NCBI GenBank assembly: GCA_017510525.1 | Contig: JAFWNC010000023.1 | Location: 1-43,864 of the forward strand | Length of the DNA: 43,864 nt | Direction of reading: 5' to 3' | Source of the DNA: Clostridia bacterium | GTDB taxonomy: Bacteria; Bacillota; Clostridia; TANB77; CAG-508 | The notes under the pieces: generated by a model | Database searches by the model: none | What the model was told of the DNA's origin: nothing | The model's input: the letters and a program-made list of their open reading frames with translations, nothing else | Shown: piece after piece, positions 31,720 to 40,330 of the stretch | How positions within the stretch are numbered: the first letter of the stretch is position 1 | How the letters are laid out: the number at the start of each line of letters is the position of its first letter | Translations under genes and position numbers: made by a program

Positions 31720-31775
31720 GGGCGGGGTTCCATCCCCTCCCCATGCATATGGAGCACTTAAGTGCTCCGCTACGA
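31720..31775. repeat. Two palindromic repeats upstream of the DUF2953-like gene
   Basis: A diverged GTAGGGGC-family copy (GGGCGGGGTTCCATCCCCTC plus CCC, 31720-31742) and a TTCGTAGCGGA-family copy in reverse, ATGGAGCACTTAAGTGCTCC plus GCTACGA (31749-31775). The latter core is GCAC-TTAA-GTGC. Confidence 0.75.
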
Positions 31776-31777
31776 TA

Positions 31778-32521
31778 TTATTTTTTCTTCTCTATAATTA
31801 TATCGCCAAATATTTCTTCTTGGCTTGCTGTTACTTTATTTCTTCTTGTTAATTCCAAAACTCCTGTAAATGCAGTAACCACCTCTGCTTTAGGTTTTTC
31901 CTTTATTGAAAACATTTGGTTAAATATTATTCTTGGTTTTCTAATAAGCTCTCTAAAAATCTCTTTAACTTTACTAGCTACTGTATATTTATCATTAATA
32001 GCAATTTTTTCAATATTTTCAGCGTTTTTATTAACTCTTTCTTCGCTGTTTATTAATAGTCTTTCATAATTTTCATATAATAAATCTGCCGAATAGTTTC
32101 TTTCAATTTTTTGTTTTGGAAGTTCTATAGTTTGAGGTAAGTTGTAAAATCTTATAGCACTGTTAATGTAATATTCTTTTAATGTATTACTTATTTCTTT
32201 GTATTTTTTGTATTCAATAATTCTGTTTAATAGTTCTTCTTCTGTTAGTTCTCCTTCATCTTCATTTTCTTTTGGTAGTAGTTCTTTAGATTTTAAATAT
32301 ACGAGTGTACTTGCAATTACTAGAAATTCGCTTGTTACTTCTAGGTTCATTTTTTCCATTTCATTTATATATTCAATATATTGATCTGCTATATCTGTTA
32401 TTTTTACATCATATATGTCCATTTTATTTTTGTCTATTAGGTGTATTAATAGGTCTAGTGGACCTTCAAAGTTGTCTAATTTTATTGAATATTTATTTGA
32501 TTCTAATGTAAGTATACTCAT
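31778..32521 (-). CDS. scpA: Segregation and condensation protein A
   Basis: The kleisin subunit of the SMC condensin complex. 247 residues with the N-terminal SMC-neck binding motif (YSIKLDNFEGPLDLLIHLID) and KNKMDIYDVKITDIADQYI, the central LEVTSEFLVIASTLVYLKSK segment, and a C-terminal winged helix (FTGVLELTRRNKVTASQEEI). GAAAGG precedes ATG. The partner scpB, which usually follows, is not found downstream here. It is followed instead by palindromic repeats and the DUF2953-like gene. Confidence 0.95.
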   Translation of the reverse strand: MSILTLESNKYSIKLDNFEGPLDLLIHLIDKNKMDIYDVKITDIADQYIEYINEMEKMNLEVTSEFLVIASTLVYLKSKELLPKENEDEGELTEEELLNRIIEYKKYKEISNTLKEYYINSAIRFYNLPQTIELPKQKIERNYSADLLYENYERLLINSEERVNKNAENIEKIAINDKYTVASKVKEIFRELIRKPRIIFNQMFSIKEKPKAEVVTAFTGVLELTRRNKVTASQEEIFGDIIIEKKK

Positions 32522-32550
32522 AAATTTTACCTTTCTTTAGATATATCTTT

Positions 32551-32580
32551 GTAGACGGACGACCAATGGTCGCCCCTACA
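32551..32580. repeat. GTAGGGGC-family palindrome overlapping the recX stop
   Basis: GTAGACGGACGACCAATGGT followed by CGCCCCTACA. The last five bases include the recX stop codon, so the repeat supplies the gene's end. Confidence 0.8.
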
Positions 32581-33022
32581 GACTCTGTAGTTGTTTTATT
32601 GAATCGTATGAATAATTTTTTCTTAGAAGATAGTTTTTTATATCTTCTATTTCCATAGTTTTTCTCTTTTTTTCTATAATATTTTGTGCTGATTTTCTTT
32701 CAAATTCTTTTAAAGTTTCTTCATTCTCGTTAAAGTACTCATCAATTATATCTCTATTAATTCCTTTTGACAATAACTTATATCTAATTTCATAAATAGA
32801 CAAGTTCTTAAGAGCTATAATTTCATTTATAGCTCTTTCAATATAATCTTTATCATTTATATAACCAGCTTCTTTTAAATAATCAATAACCTCATTTAAA
32901 AGTTCATTATCTTCACTAATAAATTTTTGTCTAACCTCTTGTTCTGTTCTTTTTTTATAGATAATATATTTTAAAACTCTGCTTTTTAATTTGTCTATTT
33001 TTTCTAAATATTCAAAATCCAT
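32576..33022 (-). CDS. recX: RecA regulator RecX
   Basis: 148 residues made of three-helix repeats typical of RecX: YIIYKKRTEQEVRQKFISED, EVIDYLKEAGYINDKDYIER, IYEIRYKLLSKGINRDIIDE and a final KRKTMEIEDIKNYLLRKNYS. RecX modulates RecA filament dynamics. Its ATG overlaps the recA stop (TAATG), so translation is coupled and expression probably follows the SOS control of recA. Its C-terminus is defined by a palindromic repeat. Confidence 0.9.
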   Translation of the reverse strand: MDFEYLEKIDKLKSRVLKYIIYKKRTEQEVRQKFISEDNELLNEVIDYLKEAGYINDKDYIERAINEIIALKNLSIYEIRYKLLSKGINRDIIDEYFNENEETLKEFERKSAQNIIEKKRKTMEIEDIKNYLLRKNYSYDSIKQLQSL

Positions 33023-34092
33023 TAATTTTCTTCCTCAGCTTCTGGCTCAACTATTTCTTCGTCATTCTCTTTTCTTTCTTCTGTTTCATCTAAAGCTTGT
33101 TCAAATGCTTTGTTTATATTATCTCTAATTTTCTTTTCAACTTCATCCATCATTTTTGGATTTTCCTTTAAGTAAATTTTAGCATTTTCTCTACCTTGTC
33201 CAATTTTAGAACCATTATAACTAAACCATGCACCGCTCTTTTCAATAATATCTAGATTAACAGCTAAATCTAATACATTTCCTTCTTTTGATATTCCTTT
33301 TCCATACATAATATCAAATTCAGCCTCTCTAAAAGGTGGAGCAACTTTATTTTTAACAACTTTTACTCTAGCTCTGTTTCCTATAACTACACCATCTTGT
33401 TTTAAGTTTTCTATTTTTCTAATATCAAGTCTAACTGATGAATAGAATTTTAAAGCTCTACCACCTGGAGTAGTTTCAGGATTTCCAAACATAATTCCAA
33501 CTTTTTCTCTTAATTGGTTAATAAATACTATAACTGTTTTTGATTTGTTTAATACACCTGCTAATTTACGTAGAGCTTGAGACATAAGTCTAGCTTGTAA
33601 TCCAACATGTGCATCTCCCATATCTCCATCTATTTCAGCCTTTGGAACTAAAGCTGCAACTGAGTCTACAACAATTATATCAATAGCACCGCTTCTAACT
33701 AATGCTTCAACTATTTCTAAAGCTTGTTCACCTGTATCTGGTTGAGATACTATTAAATTATCTATATCAACTCCTAATCTTTTTGCATAAACAGGATCTA
33801 AAGCATGTTCTGCATCAATAAATGCTGCTTCTCCACCTAGTTTTTGTGCCTCTGCAACAGTATGTAAAGCAAGTGTTGTTTTACCAGAAGATTCAGGCCC
33901 AAATATCTCAACAATTCTTCCCTTTGGAATTCCTCCAATTCCTAAAGCAACGTCCAAACTTAAAGCTCCTGTTGGAATTGCTTCAACTTCCATTGCTTTA
34001 TAATCACCTAATTTCATTACAGATCCTTTACCAAATTGTTTTTCTATTTGACTCATTGCTGCGTCTAAAGCTTTTCTTTTTTCATCTTTCAT
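33022..34092 (-). CDS. recA: Recombinase RecA
   Basis: Strand-exchange protein and SOS coprotease. 356 residues. Walker [12 protein letters not shown] at 65-75, Walker B-type [15 protein letters not shown], the [20 protein letters not shown] loop region and the signature [13 protein letters not shown] are all present. An acidic tail ([19 protein letters not shown]) closes it. AGGAGG lies upstream of ATG. The promoter is near-consensus and a LexA-like box overlaps the transcript start, consistent with SOS induction. Confidence 0.99.
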   Translation of the reverse strand: MKDEKRKALDAAMSQIEKQFGKGSVMKLGDYKAMEVEAIPTGALSLDVALGIGGIPKGRIVEIFGPESSGKTTLALHTVAEAQKLGGEAAFIDAEHALDPVYAKRLGVDIDNLIVSQPDTGEQALEIVEALVRSGAIDIIVVDSVAALVPKAEIDGDMGDAHVGLQARLMSQALRKLAGVLNKSKTVIVFINQLREKVGIMFGNPETTPGGRALKFYSSVRLDIRKIENLKQDGVVIGNRARVKVVKNKVAPPFREAEFDIMYGKGISKEGNVLDLAVNLDIIEKSGAWFSYNGSKIGQGRENAKIYLKENPKMMDEVEKKIRDNINKAFEQALDETEERKENDEEIVEPEAEEEN

Positions 34093-34121
34093 TTTTATTT
34101 CCTCCTAAAATATTTGTTCTT

Positions 34122-34135
34122 CAAACGTTCGTTTG
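34122..34135. promoter_or_regulatory. LexA-like SOS box of recA
   Basis: CAAACGTTCGTTTG: AAAC-N4-GTTT arms where the Gram-positive box has GAAC-N4-GTTC, i.e. a symmetric G-to-A change in both half-sites. It lies 4 bases downstream of the -10, over the transcript start. Confidence 0.6.
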
Positions 34136-34139
34136 TTTT

Positions 34140-34167
34140 ATTATATCTAATAAAAATAATTTGTCAA
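34140..34167 (-). promoter_or_regulatory. Sigma-A promoter of recA
   Basis: On the minus strand TTGACA (34162-34167), 16-nt spacer, TATAAT (34140-34145). Confidence 0.85.
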
Positions 34168-34174
34168 TAGTTTT

Positions 34175-35776
34175 TTAATAATTTTTTCTATACCATCTTT
34201 CAATATGACTGTAAATATTGTAAGCTGTAGGCTTTGACACTCCAACTAAATTTGTATTATAAATTACAACTTTATTTCTTCTAGCTAAACTAATAAAAGG
34301 CATATCACTATTATATATTTCAACAATCTTTTTATATTTTTCTTTCATAGTGCTGTCTTCACCAATATTATTAACTTCATTTAATAGTCCGTTCATTTCT
34401 TCATTACTATAATTAGAAATATTACCATTTCCTAAATAAGTATTAATATTAGGAGAAAATGCAGTATTCATATTAACTATAATTGCTTCATATCCTTCTT
34501 TTGAGTTAATCATATCAATATATCTATCTGATGATACTCTAGATATATTAACACTAATTCCAACAGCAGCTAATTGAGCCTTTATATTTTCAGCAACTGC
34601 ATCATCAATTCCATTATCTCTGTTAATTGTTAAATTAAAGCTAAGCTTAACAGTCTTTCCGTCTACCGCCTTCTGCCATGAATTATTTCTATAAGCCCAA
34701 CCATCACTTTCTAATATATTCTTAGCCTCTTCAGCATTATATGAATTATCTGCTTTTCCATCATAAATCCAGCTAATATAATCAATAGGAAAATTTGAAG
34801 AATAATATTCGCCACCATAACAACTTACTATTACATTATTTTTATCAATAGAATAGTTAATAGCCCTTCTAACTGCACTATTTGATAAAACTTCGCTATT
34901 ATTATTTAACGCAATAAAATCATATTCCTTACTTTGATATTGCTGAGAATCATATCCTATACTACCAATATATTTTCCTACATTTCCTATATCAGTATTT
35001 ATAATATCAATATTTCCATTTTTAAAAGCATTATAAACTTCACCCATATTAGAATAGAAATTAATATTTACTTTTTCTAAAACTGGCCTTTTATCTTGGT
35101 TCCAATATTCATCATTTCTTTCAAGTCTTATAACATTTTCATCTGAAGATGCTATCTTAAACATTCCTGTTCCAACAGGACTTCTATTTTTTCCGCTCGT
35201 ATTAAAATCTTCACCTTCATAATATTTACAACTCATAATTGGAAAAGTAAGGTTACATTCAAAAAATGGAACTTCTTGATCTAATGAAAAACCAACTGTT
35301 CTTTCATCAATTACCCTTACTTCTGTTATGTGTTTCACATTTTCACTATAAACTGAATTTGCGCCTTTTATTGCATCAATTGTAAACTTAACATCATTAC
35401 TTGTAAAATTTGTTCCATCATGGAATTTTACCCCTTCTCTTAATTTTACAATATATGATGTTGCATTAGTTTTTGAAACCTCTTCAGCTAAATATCCCTC
35501 TGCTCTATAATTCTCATTTATAGAAACTAATGGGTCATATATAATTTTACTTATCTCTTGAACATTTCTATTATTACTTAAAATCGGATTGATAGTATCA
35601 TATTCTGCAATAGCTAGTCTAAGCTCTTTTACAACATTTATTGTTGTTTCTGTTTCAGCTTGATCAGATTTCTTTTTGTCTGTTTCTTTTTCATCTCTTT
35701 TATAGAAACTATAAACTACGATTGCTAAAACAATCAAAAAAACTATAAAAACATATTTAACAATATTATTTCTCAT
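34175..35776 (-). CDS. Peptide-type solute-binding protein, membrane anchored
   Basis: Family 5 extracellular solute-binding protein (OppA/DppA type), 533 residues. An N-terminal helix (VKYVFIVFLIVLAIVVYSFY) has no lipobox cysteine, so it is anchored by the helix rather than by lipid. The ligand-binding fold shows LREGVKFHDGTNFTSNDVKF and the later NSAVRRAINYSIDKNNVI. No permease or ATPase genes are adjacent, so it may serve a transporter encoded elsewhere or signal. It lies between recA and tcdA on the same strand. Confidence 0.9.
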   Translation of the reverse strand: MRNNIVKYVFIVFLIVLAIVVYSFYKRDEKETDKKKSDQAETETTINVVKELRLAIAEYDTINPILSNNRNVQEISKIIYDPLVSINENYRAEGYLAEEVSKTNATSYIVKLREGVKFHDGTNFTSNDVKFTIDAIKGANSVYSENVKHITEVRVIDERTVGFSLDQEVPFFECNLTFPIMSCKYYEGEDFNTSGKNRSPVGTGMFKIASSDENVIRLERNDEYWNQDKRPVLEKVNINFYSNMGEVYNAFKNGNIDIINTDIGNVGKYIGSIGYDSQQYQSKEYDFIALNNNSEVLSNSAVRRAINYSIDKNNVIVSCYGGEYYSSNFPIDYISWIYDGKADNSYNAEEAKNILESDGWAYRNNSWQKAVDGKTVKLSFNLTINRDNGIDDAVAENIKAQLAAVGISVNISRVSSDRYIDMINSKEGYEAIIVNMNTAFSPNINTYLGNGNISNYSNEEMNGLLNEVNNIGEDSTMKEKYKKIVEIYNSDMPFISLARRNKVVIYNTNLVGVSKPTAYNIYSHIERWYRKNY

Positions 35777-35842
35777 CTTTTCACCTACTATTGTTATATA
35801 ATATCCTAATTTAAAATTAGTTTCAATATTTTTTGAAAATTT

Positions 35843-36538
35843 TTAAATAATGTCTTTAATAACCTCTCCTGCAATAATTAAACCTGCAACAGAAGGAACA
35901 AAAGAAATACTTCCTGGTACTCTTTCTCCATCTTCAAAAAGACTTTCATCAATTTTAATAGGTTCTTCTTTAGAATATACAACTTTTAATGAATCTATAC
36001 CTCTACTCTTAAGTTCTTTTCTCATAACCTTTGCAAGTGGACATACTTCAGTTTTATAAATATCACTTACTTCAAATCTTGTAGGATCAAGTTTATTTCC
36101 AGTTCCCATACATGAAATAACTGGAACATTAAACTTTTTAGCTCTCATCACAATTTCAATTTTAGCTGTAACTGTGTCAACACAATCAACCACATAATTA
36201 ACAGAGTTATCAAAAATATCTCTACTATCAGGCAAAAAGAACTCCTTATAAATCTCAATATTGCAATTTGGATTAATTGATAAAATTCTTTCTTTAGCAA
36301 CATCGACCTTATCTCTTCCTATTGAATCCCATGTTGCAATGATTTGTCTATTAATATTACTTTTACTTACTTCATCTTTATCAACTAAAATAAAATTTCC
36401 TATTCCAGCACGTGCAAGTCCTTCAACAACATAAGAACCAACACCGCCAATTCCAAAAATCACAACTTTTGATCTGTTTAATTTTTCAACAGCTTCTTTT
36501 CCAATAACTAATTCTGTTCTAGCAAACTGGCTCTCCAT
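35843..36538 (-). CDS. tcdA: tRNA threonylcarbamoyladenosine dehydratase (TcdA/CsdL)
   Basis: An E1-like enzyme that converts t6A37 of tRNA to the cyclic form ct6A using ATP. 231 residues. Nucleotide-binding glycine motif IFGIGGVGSYVVEGLAR (28-44), VDKDEVSKSNINRQ (53-66), DCVDTV, and the cysteine in TEVCPLAKVM. The C-terminal GSISFVPSVAGLIIAGEVI is typical. GGAGAAATT precedes ATG. It was named from the YgdL/TcdA group rather than MoeB or ThiF because of the short length and VCPLAKV motif. Confidence 0.92.
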   Translation of the reverse strand: MESQFARTELVIGKEAVEKLNRSKVVIFGIGGVGSYVVEGLARAGIGNFILVDKDEVSKSNINRQIIATWDSIGRDKVDVAKERILSINPNCNIEIYKEFFLPDSRDIFDNSVNYVVDCVDTVTAKIEIVMRAKKFNVPVISCMGTGNKLDPTRFEVSDIYKTEVCPLAKVMRKELKSRGIDSLKVVYSKEEPIKIDESLFEDGERVPGSISFVPSVAGLIIAGEVIKDII

Positions 36539-36627
36539 AATAATTTCTCCTTAATTAATCTATTTGGAACATTTTATCATACACAAATTTAATATGCAAT
36601 AATGAATAGAGACTATTCCTATACTTT

Positions 36628-36689
36628 GGGCGGGCATGGAAACCCTCCCCTACAGATTTTTCGTAGCGAAAATGGCTAAAGCTGTCCAT
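36628..36689. repeat. Pair of palindromic repeats between tcdA and the cyclase gene
   Basis: GGGCGGGCATGGAAACCCTC plus CCCTACA (36628-36654), a reverse GTAGGGGC-family copy, then TTCGTAGCGAAAATGGCTAA plus AGCTGTCCAT (36660-36689), a degraded TTCGTAGCGGA-family copy. Apart from a terminator nothing else was found in this gap. Confidence 0.6.
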
Positions 36690-36712
36690 AATAATCCATT
36701 CTTCCTCTAAAA

Positions 36713-36750
36713 GAAAAAAGCAATAGGAATTCCTATCGCTTTTTCTTTTA
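36713..36750 (-). terminator. Terminator of the diguanylate cyclase gene
   Basis: On the minus strand AGCGATAGGA and TCCTATTGCT pair (one G-T pair), flanked by A-run and T-run. It overlaps the stop codon region. Confidence 0.8.
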
Positions 36751-37911
36751 CTCTTTCTTCTCACTCTTCTCATTATACATTCTACTATCCGCTTTTTGAA
36801 CACTATCTTTGATGCTCTTTTGGTAATACTCAGCGCTGTCATATTCATCATTAAATTTGAAAATGTCAACACCTTTTGATACTCCTTTTAACACTTTACC
36901 TAACTCATTGTCTTTTAATTTTTCAACATCAAGTAATTTGTTAAATGTCTCACCCAGCAATTCAATTGCATGATAACCATCTTTACTCTTATCTTGATTT
37001 ATAAGTTTTTGCAAAACGCCTTCTCTTAAGATTACACAAAACTCATCTCCGCCTATTCGATAACAATATCCGTATTTGACATATGCTCTCAAAATATTTT
37101 TGGCTATAAGCTTTAAGACTCTATCTCCATAATTATGACCTTTAGTATCATTTATGCTTTTAAAATCATCAACATCAAATATAATAATAGCAGTATCATA
37201 ATCAATTTTATTGATACGATTATCATATGATCTTCGATTTAAAAGTCCAGTTAGTGAATCCATCCTTAAATATAGATCACTATAAGCAATGATAAAAGTC
37301 AAATAAACAATAGAAGTAACAAGCCAATCAGTGTGTATCTCTGGATTGGAAAAACGAGATCCAAAACCACATACTATAAGAGAAACAATTGCTAAAATAG
37401 TTTTTATTCCATTACTTTGATGTCTTTTGGAGTATTTAAACAATTCAATTGAACAGATAAATATTCCAATCAGATAAGACGCAATGTAAATATTGTAATA
37501 ATTTCCTCTCTGATAGTAATTATTATTATCAATAAAGAAAACTAAAGGAATAAAAATACTAAAGACCTGAATAATAAGATTTGAAATTATAATCCCTTTT
37601 AAAAGGAATCCTCCAATCTTTTTCTCGTCATTATTGTTTAGCAAAACATAAAACAAATAAGAAATAACAGGTGATACGGAAAACTCTATAGCCTTTGCAA
37701 TTCCATGAATAACTTTAGGTAAAACTGTATCACCATTAAGATAAAATCCAAGGAACTCGCAAATAGTGCCTAAAAGAATAGCTTCAGCAATATACCTTAA
37801 GCCATTTCTTTTCCGTTTTGATAATGTTTCATTTTCTCCTATATGAATTATCATTATCATCATAGTAAAGCATATTAGAAAAGTAATTGAAGAATAATAA
37901 TTGCACGCCAT
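36748..37911 (-). CDS. Membrane diguanylate cyclase
   Basis: Makes cyclic-di-GMP from two GTP. 387 residues: six or seven membrane helices in the first 215 residues as the sensor, then a GGDEF domain with LTGLLNRRSYD (about 220-230), IIFDVDDFKSINDTKGHNYG and the intact active site RIGGDEF (285-291). The RxxD inhibitory site that would precede GGDEF by five residues is absent, so product inhibition at that site is unlikely. AAAGGAGGG lies 8 nt before ATG. Signal sensed unknown. Confidence 0.92.
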   Translation of the reverse strand: MACNYYSSITFLICFTMMIMIIHIGENETLSKRKRNGLRYIAEAILLGTICEFLGFYLNGDTVLPKVIHGIAKAIEFSVSPVISYLFYVLLNNNDEKKIGGFLLKGIIISNLIIQVFSIFIPLVFFIDNNNYYQRGNYYNIYIASYLIGIFICSIELFKYSKRHQSNGIKTILAIVSLIVCGFGSRFSNPEIHTDWLVTSIVYLTFIIAYSDLYLRMDSLTGLLNRRSYDNRINKIDYDTAIIIFDVDDFKSINDTKGHNYGDRVLKLIAKNILRAYVKYGYCYRIGGDEFCVILREGVLQKLINQDKSKDGYHAIELLGETFNKLLDVEKLKDNELGKVLKGVSKGVDIFKFNDEYDSAEYYQKSIKDSVQKADSRMYNEKSEKKE

Positions 37912-38005
37912 TTTAAAGTCCCTCCTTTGATGTCATTTGAAAAGTATAAATACTAACTTTCCATATTATTAAACTCAACGTATTAAAAATTATAACATAA
38001 AAAAA

Positions 38006-38038
38006 TAAAAAGGCAAGAAAAATTTCTTACCTTTTATT
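38006..38038. terminator. Bidirectional terminator between cotJC and the cyclase gene
   Basis: AAAAGGCAAGAAA and TTTCTTACCTTTT pair around AA with one mismatch, with A-runs and T-runs on either side. Confidence 0.75.
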
Positions 38039-38056
38039 ATAAATATTTTTGTGACT

Positions 38057-38659
38057 CTACATATTATTATTTACATTTAACCCCATATAATATTTTTTCT
38101 CTGCAAGCTTTTCTTGAACACTATTCAAAGCCTCACCAAATCTTTGGAAGTGAACAACTTCACGCTGTCTTAAAAATCTTAAAGGATCAATAACATCAGG
38201 ATCATCAGCACATAAATCAATTAACTTCTCATAAGTTGCACGAGCTTTCTGCTCAGCAGCTAAATCTTCCTGTAAATTAGCAACTGGATCACCCTTACAA
38301 GCAATATAAGCAGCTGTAAAAGGAACCCCACCAGCAGATTGTGGATAAACATCAACACCATGGTCTGTATAATATGCACCTAAACCAGCCTTTTCCAATT
38401 CTTCTACAGAAACTCCATCAGTAAGTTGATGAACAATACTTCCAACCATCTCTAAATGAGCTAATTCTTCAGTACCAATATCATTTAAAATAGCTTTTGA
38501 TTTTTGATCTGGCATTCCAAACCTTTGAGACAAATATCTAAGTGAAGCAGCAAGTTCACCATCTGGTCCACCATACTGAGAAATAATAAATTTCGCAAGT
38601 CTTGGATTTGCACACTTAATCCTTACAGGATATTGTAATACCTTATTATAAGTCCACAT
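38057..38659 (-). CDS. cotJC: Spore coat protein CotJC (manganese-catalase-like)
   Basis: 200 residues of the Mn-catalase fold. Metal ligand candidates are E35, E64/E65 and H68 (GTEELAHLE), the glutamate in DLAAEQKARATYE, and the histidine in REVVHFQRF. CotJC is a coat component and in clostridia a functional or structural Mn-catalase-like protein. GGAGG lies 9 nt before ATG. It is the last gene of the cotJA-B-C operon; its ATG is next to the cotJB stop. Confidence 0.96.
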   Translation of the reverse strand: MWTYNKVLQYPVRIKCANPRLAKFIISQYGGPDGELAASLRYLSQRFGMPDQKSKAILNDIGTEELAHLEMVGSIVHQLTDGVSVEELEKAGLGAYYTDHGVDVYPQSAGGVPFTAAYIACKGDPVANLQEDLAAEQKARATYEKLIDLCADDPDVIDPLRFLRQREVVHFQRFGEALNSVQEKLAEKKYYMGLNVNNNM

Positions 38660-38931
38660 TAAAAACTACCTCCTTTTTCCCATGGCCAAGGCTCTTCAAT
38701 CCAACGCCATTTATTGCAAGGAAAATTAATCGTCAAAGGACCATACATCATTTGGTATTGATCTGTAATTCTCCTATACTTATTACAACTCTCATTATGA
38801 AGACATATTGCTCTCATATCATTTGGATGAGTATCTAAATAAAGCGCAAGTTCATTAATATAAAAATCAGTCTGTCTAATTTCATCTAACATCTCTGATC
38901 TCGATTTTTCATCATAACACATATTATCCAT
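38659..38931 (-). CDS. cotJB: Spore coat protein CotJB
   Basis: 90 residues: LDEIRQTDFYINELALYLDT, HPNDMRAICLHNESCNKYRR and a C-terminal MYGPLTINFPCNKWRWIEEP with WPWEKGG, all typical of CotJB. It overlaps the cotJA end by 8 bases and abuts cotJC, so the three are translationally linked. GGAGG lies 11 nt before the chosen ATG. Confidence 0.95.
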   Translation of the reverse strand: MDNMCYDEKSRSEMLDEIRQTDFYINELALYLDTHPNDMRAICLHNESCNKYRRITDQYQMMYGPLTINFPCNKWRWIEEPWPWEKGGSF

Positions 38932-39307
38932 CTTGATTACATCCTCCTTTTACATCGTTTGCACACTTTAAAAAATTGTTAACTTCCATTGACTGACATG
39001 GCGAATATGGACTTACAAGCTCTGGAAAAATAGTTCCCATTTTCAAACCAATTTTAGGAGTAAAAACCTTATTCAAAACTTGATTTGGAACATAAGAATG
39101 ACCATACATCACATTTTTAGGAAACATACTTGCACCTTGATAAAATCCACAAGAACACATATTTTCTGTAGAATAGCAAGGATAATTATTATTCATAGCA
39201 CAACTTTCTTCATAAATATCGCATTCAACATTATCATTATTCATTTCATTGTCACAGCCGCAATCACGTTGATCGATATCAGAAGAACAACCACAATTTC
39301 TAAACAT
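38924..39307 (-). CDS. cotJA: Spore coat protein CotJA with cysteine-rich extension
   Basis: 127 residues. The C-terminal half carries the CotJA core: HSYVPNQVLNKVFTPKIGLK followed by MGTIFPELVSPYSPCQSM. The N-terminal 60 residues are an unusual cysteine-rich, acidic extension (CGCSSDIDQRDCGCDNEM, DNVECDIYEESC and more cysteines), suggesting disulfide cross-linking or metal binding in the coat. The first frame codon is TTG; ATG 39307 is chosen since AAGGAGG lies 7 nt upstream. Confidence 0.88.
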   Translation of the reverse strand: MFRNCGCSSDIDQRDCGCDNEMNNDNVECDIYEESCAMNNNYPCYSTENMCSCGFYQGASMFPKNVMYGHSYVPNQVLNKVFTPKIGLKMGTIFPELVSPYSPCQSMEVNNFLKCANDVKGGCNQDG

Positions 39308-39336
39308 CAAAATTCCTCCTTAATTTTTTTATAATA

Positions 39337-39365
39337 TATATTATGAAACCTTAATGAAAACTGTG
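39337..39365 (-). promoter_or_regulatory. Possible mother-cell sigma (E/K) promoter of cotJ
   Basis: On the minus strand CATAATATA (39337-39345) fits the CATAnnnTA of sigma-K and six of eight bases of the sigma-E -10. CACA lies 16 nt upstream. No good sigma-A -35 is seen. Sporulation control is expected from the family. Confidence 0.5.
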
Positions 39366-39379
39366 ACAAGAGGGTTCAC

Positions 39380-39428
39380 TGAAAAAGTGGCATTTCTGTT
39401 TATGGAGAACTCTAGTTCTCCGCTACGA
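39380..39428. repeat. Long TTCGTAGCGGA-family repeat, copy 2 (reverse)
   Basis: TGAAAAAGTGGCATTTCTGT then TTAT, the palindrome GGAGAACTCTAGTTCTCC and GCTACGA. It is the reverse-oriented relative of 9881-9930 with the same long flank. Confidence 0.75.
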
Positions 39429-39468
39429 AAAAATGTGAATGCGTCCCCAAGTTCGCATTCACATTTTT
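39429..39468 (-). terminator. Terminator of the transglycosylase gene
   Basis: A 15-bp stem: AAAAATGTGAATGCG (from 39429) and CGCATTCACATTTTT (39454-39468) around TCCCCAAGTT. It overlaps the stop codon. Confidence 0.85.
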
Positions 39469-40178
39469 CAATCTAATATTTTATCAGCCTCTTCCTGACT
39501 CAAATAATCATATTTCACCATACATTCAACAACATGTTTCTGTCTTTGCTTTGCCAAATCCATATTTTGAGTTGGTGCATAAACAGAAGGTGCATTTGGA
39601 ACACCAGCTAATAACGTTGCCTCATAATCAGTCATCTCAATTGGCTCTTTTCCAAAATAACCTCTACTAGCCTCTTTTACTGAATAATATCCATCTCCAT
39701 AATAAGCAGTATTAATATATAACTCTAAAATCTCATCTTTACTATACTTTTTTTCTAACTCATTTGCTAAAAAACCTTCTGCAATTTTTCGCGTAGCAGT
39801 CATATCCATCTCAAAATATAAGTTTTTAGCAAGTTGTTGAGTAATTGTACTTCCACCTTGTGATAGCTCTTTTGTTGTAACATCAACAAAAACAGCCCTA
39901 GTTAATGAAAACAAATCTACACCCTTATGATCATAAAACCTATGATCTTCAACAGCAATTACTGCATCTAAGTATATTTTAGGAACTTCATCAAGCTTAG
40001 TATAGTTCTTTCTCTCCTTTATCTCAGAAATATACTTCTCTAAAGGTTTGTCTTCTAAACTATCTGTATATCTTGTATATCCCATAAGAACAAAAATAGT
40101 AACAAGAATTATTGCAATTATAAAAAGTAAAAACAATATCTTAAAAATTAATTTTTTCAAAAAATCACTCCTCAACAT
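39468..40178 (-). CDS. Monofunctional GT51 peptidoglycan transglycosylase
   Basis: Polymerises lipid II into glycan strands. 236 residues: one N-terminal membrane helix (about 9-33) and a GT51 domain with the catalytic glutamate in AVEDHRFYDHKG, the QGGSTITQQLAKN motif, KYSKDEILELYINTAYYGDG and ASRGYFGKEP. There is no transpeptidase domain, so it is MtgA-like or a shortened PBP1. The gap upstream (40179-40377) holds two palindromic repeats. Confidence 0.92.
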   Translation of the reverse strand: MLRSDFLKKLIFKILFLLFIIAIILVTIFVLMGYTRYTDSLEDKPLEKYISEIKERKNYTKLDEVPKIYLDAVIAVEDHRFYDHKGVDLFSLTRAVFVDVTTKELSQGGSTITQQLAKNLYFEMDMTATRKIAEGFLANELEKKYSKDEILELYINTAYYGDGYYSVKEASRGYFGKEPIEMTDYEATLLAGVPNAPSVYAPTQNMDLAKQRQKHVVECMVKYDYLSQEEADKILD

Positions 40179-40213
40179 TTTTTATTTATATATATGAATC
40201 AAATTATATTTCT

Positions 40214-40283
40214 CGGACGACCAATGGTCGCCCTTACAAACGTTTGCAATATATTTTGTAGGGGCGGGGCTTGTCCCCACCCT
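40214..40283. repeat. Two GTAGGGGC-family palindromes
   Basis: CGGACGACCAATGGTCGCCC plus TTACA (40214-40238) and GTAGGGGCGGGGCTTGTCCC plus CACCCT (40258-40283), in opposite orientation in the gap before the transglycosylase gene. Confidence 0.75.
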
Positions 40284-40330
40284 TAATGATTCCCTATCCA
40301 TAAATACTCATAAATCAATTATACCAAAAA

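Noticed and set aside
31352..32069. Plus-strand frames opposite the DUF2953-like gene and scpA.
   Set aside because: Antisense shadows rich in F/L/I/S from complementing AT-rich genes; no promoter or ribosome site.
36555..36872. Reverse-strand frame overlapping the end of the diguanylate cyclase gene.
   Set aside because: Out-of-frame shadow running through a terminator and two repeats.
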